Below, in pieces: positions 63,144 to 64,000 of a DNA stretch of 64,000 nt. The stretch spans positions 496,001 to 560,000 of the forward strand of contig NZ_JWLL01000006.1 of assembly GCF_000814025.1 (NCBI RefSeq), read 5' to 3'. The notes under the pieces were generated by a model. The model ran no database searches and had not been told where the DNA came from. It saw only the letters and a list, made by a program, of their open reading frames with translations. Source of the DNA: Tateyamaria sp. ANG-S1. Its GTDB lineage: Bacteria; Pseudomonadota; Alphaproteobacteria; Rhodobacterales; Rhodobacteraceae. The position numbers and the translations under genes were made by a program. The first letter of the stretch is position 1. Each line of letters begins with the position of its first letter.

Positions 63144-64000
<857 letters not shown>

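Overview
The window reads as a chromosomal segment of a marine-type alphaproteobacterium of the Rhodobacteraceae (Roseobacter group). The support is high GC, GTG starts and densely packed operons with ATGA overlaps, an Rrf2-headed suf operon with two cysteine desulfurases, the CckA kinase, a Hint-domain protein, ribosomal protein L21 with a long C-terminal extension, many small membrane proteins, and a recA promoter carrying a GAAC-N7-GAAC site. No rRNA, CRISPR array, insertion sequence or integrase was seen. Most of the window is core genome.

Layout. 1-6.5 kb: 3' end of an acyl-CoA ligase, a remnant ORF, an orphan tail-spike-like gene next to tRNA-Gly, a SAM methyltransferase and a corrinoid-activation (RACo-like) protein. 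6.7-20.8 kb: agmatinase-family enzyme, guaB, rsmB, cckA, a sulfotransferase-like gene, recA with its LexA box and terminator, alaS, a DUF1330 protein, typA, an SMR transporter and an Lrp regulator. 20.9-24.6 kb: DUF6356, YitT, icd, an HD hydrolase and an alpha/beta hydrolase. 24.7-33.4 kb: an iron-sulfur assembly operon (rrf2, cysteine desulfurase, sufB, four small membrane proteins, sufC, sufD, two YIP1-like proteins, sufS). 33.7-43.1 kb: MFS transporter, tRNA-Arg, cpdB, a DUF882 protein, an L,D-transpeptidase, an lpxD-ACP-ketosynthase cluster and an IalB protein. 43.15-43.57 kb: an intergenic region with two leftward small-RNA candidates. 43.6-52.2 kb: HerA-like ATPase, a degenerate repeat tract, and a branched-chain amino-acid type ABC operon containing two extra secreted proteins. 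52.4-58.4 kb: PQQ-type sugar dehydrogenase, a frameshifted glyoxalase-family gene, a ubiG-like operon, an ion channel, tRNA-Ser and two DUF2059 genes. 58.4-64 kb: Hint protein, rplU-rpmA, a four-gene GNAT/LysE/GNAT run and the start of obgE.

How genes work together. The suf operon probably supplies Fe-S clusters under its own Rrf2 regulator, whose promoter carries a perfect 15-bp palindrome over the -10. LivJGFHM form a complete importer. LpxD, ACP and ketosynthase are organised as one acyl-chain pathway unit. The most interesting loci are the two small-RNA candidates at 43.25-43.50 kb (one with two CCUCCC anti-Shine-Dalgarno motifs), a 28-nt dispersed intergenic repeat whose end acts as a ribosome binding site twice, the Rrf2 regulator without the usual cysteine cluster, and the extra genes inside the suf and liv operons. 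No wholly new multi-gene system could be demonstrated from sequence alone.
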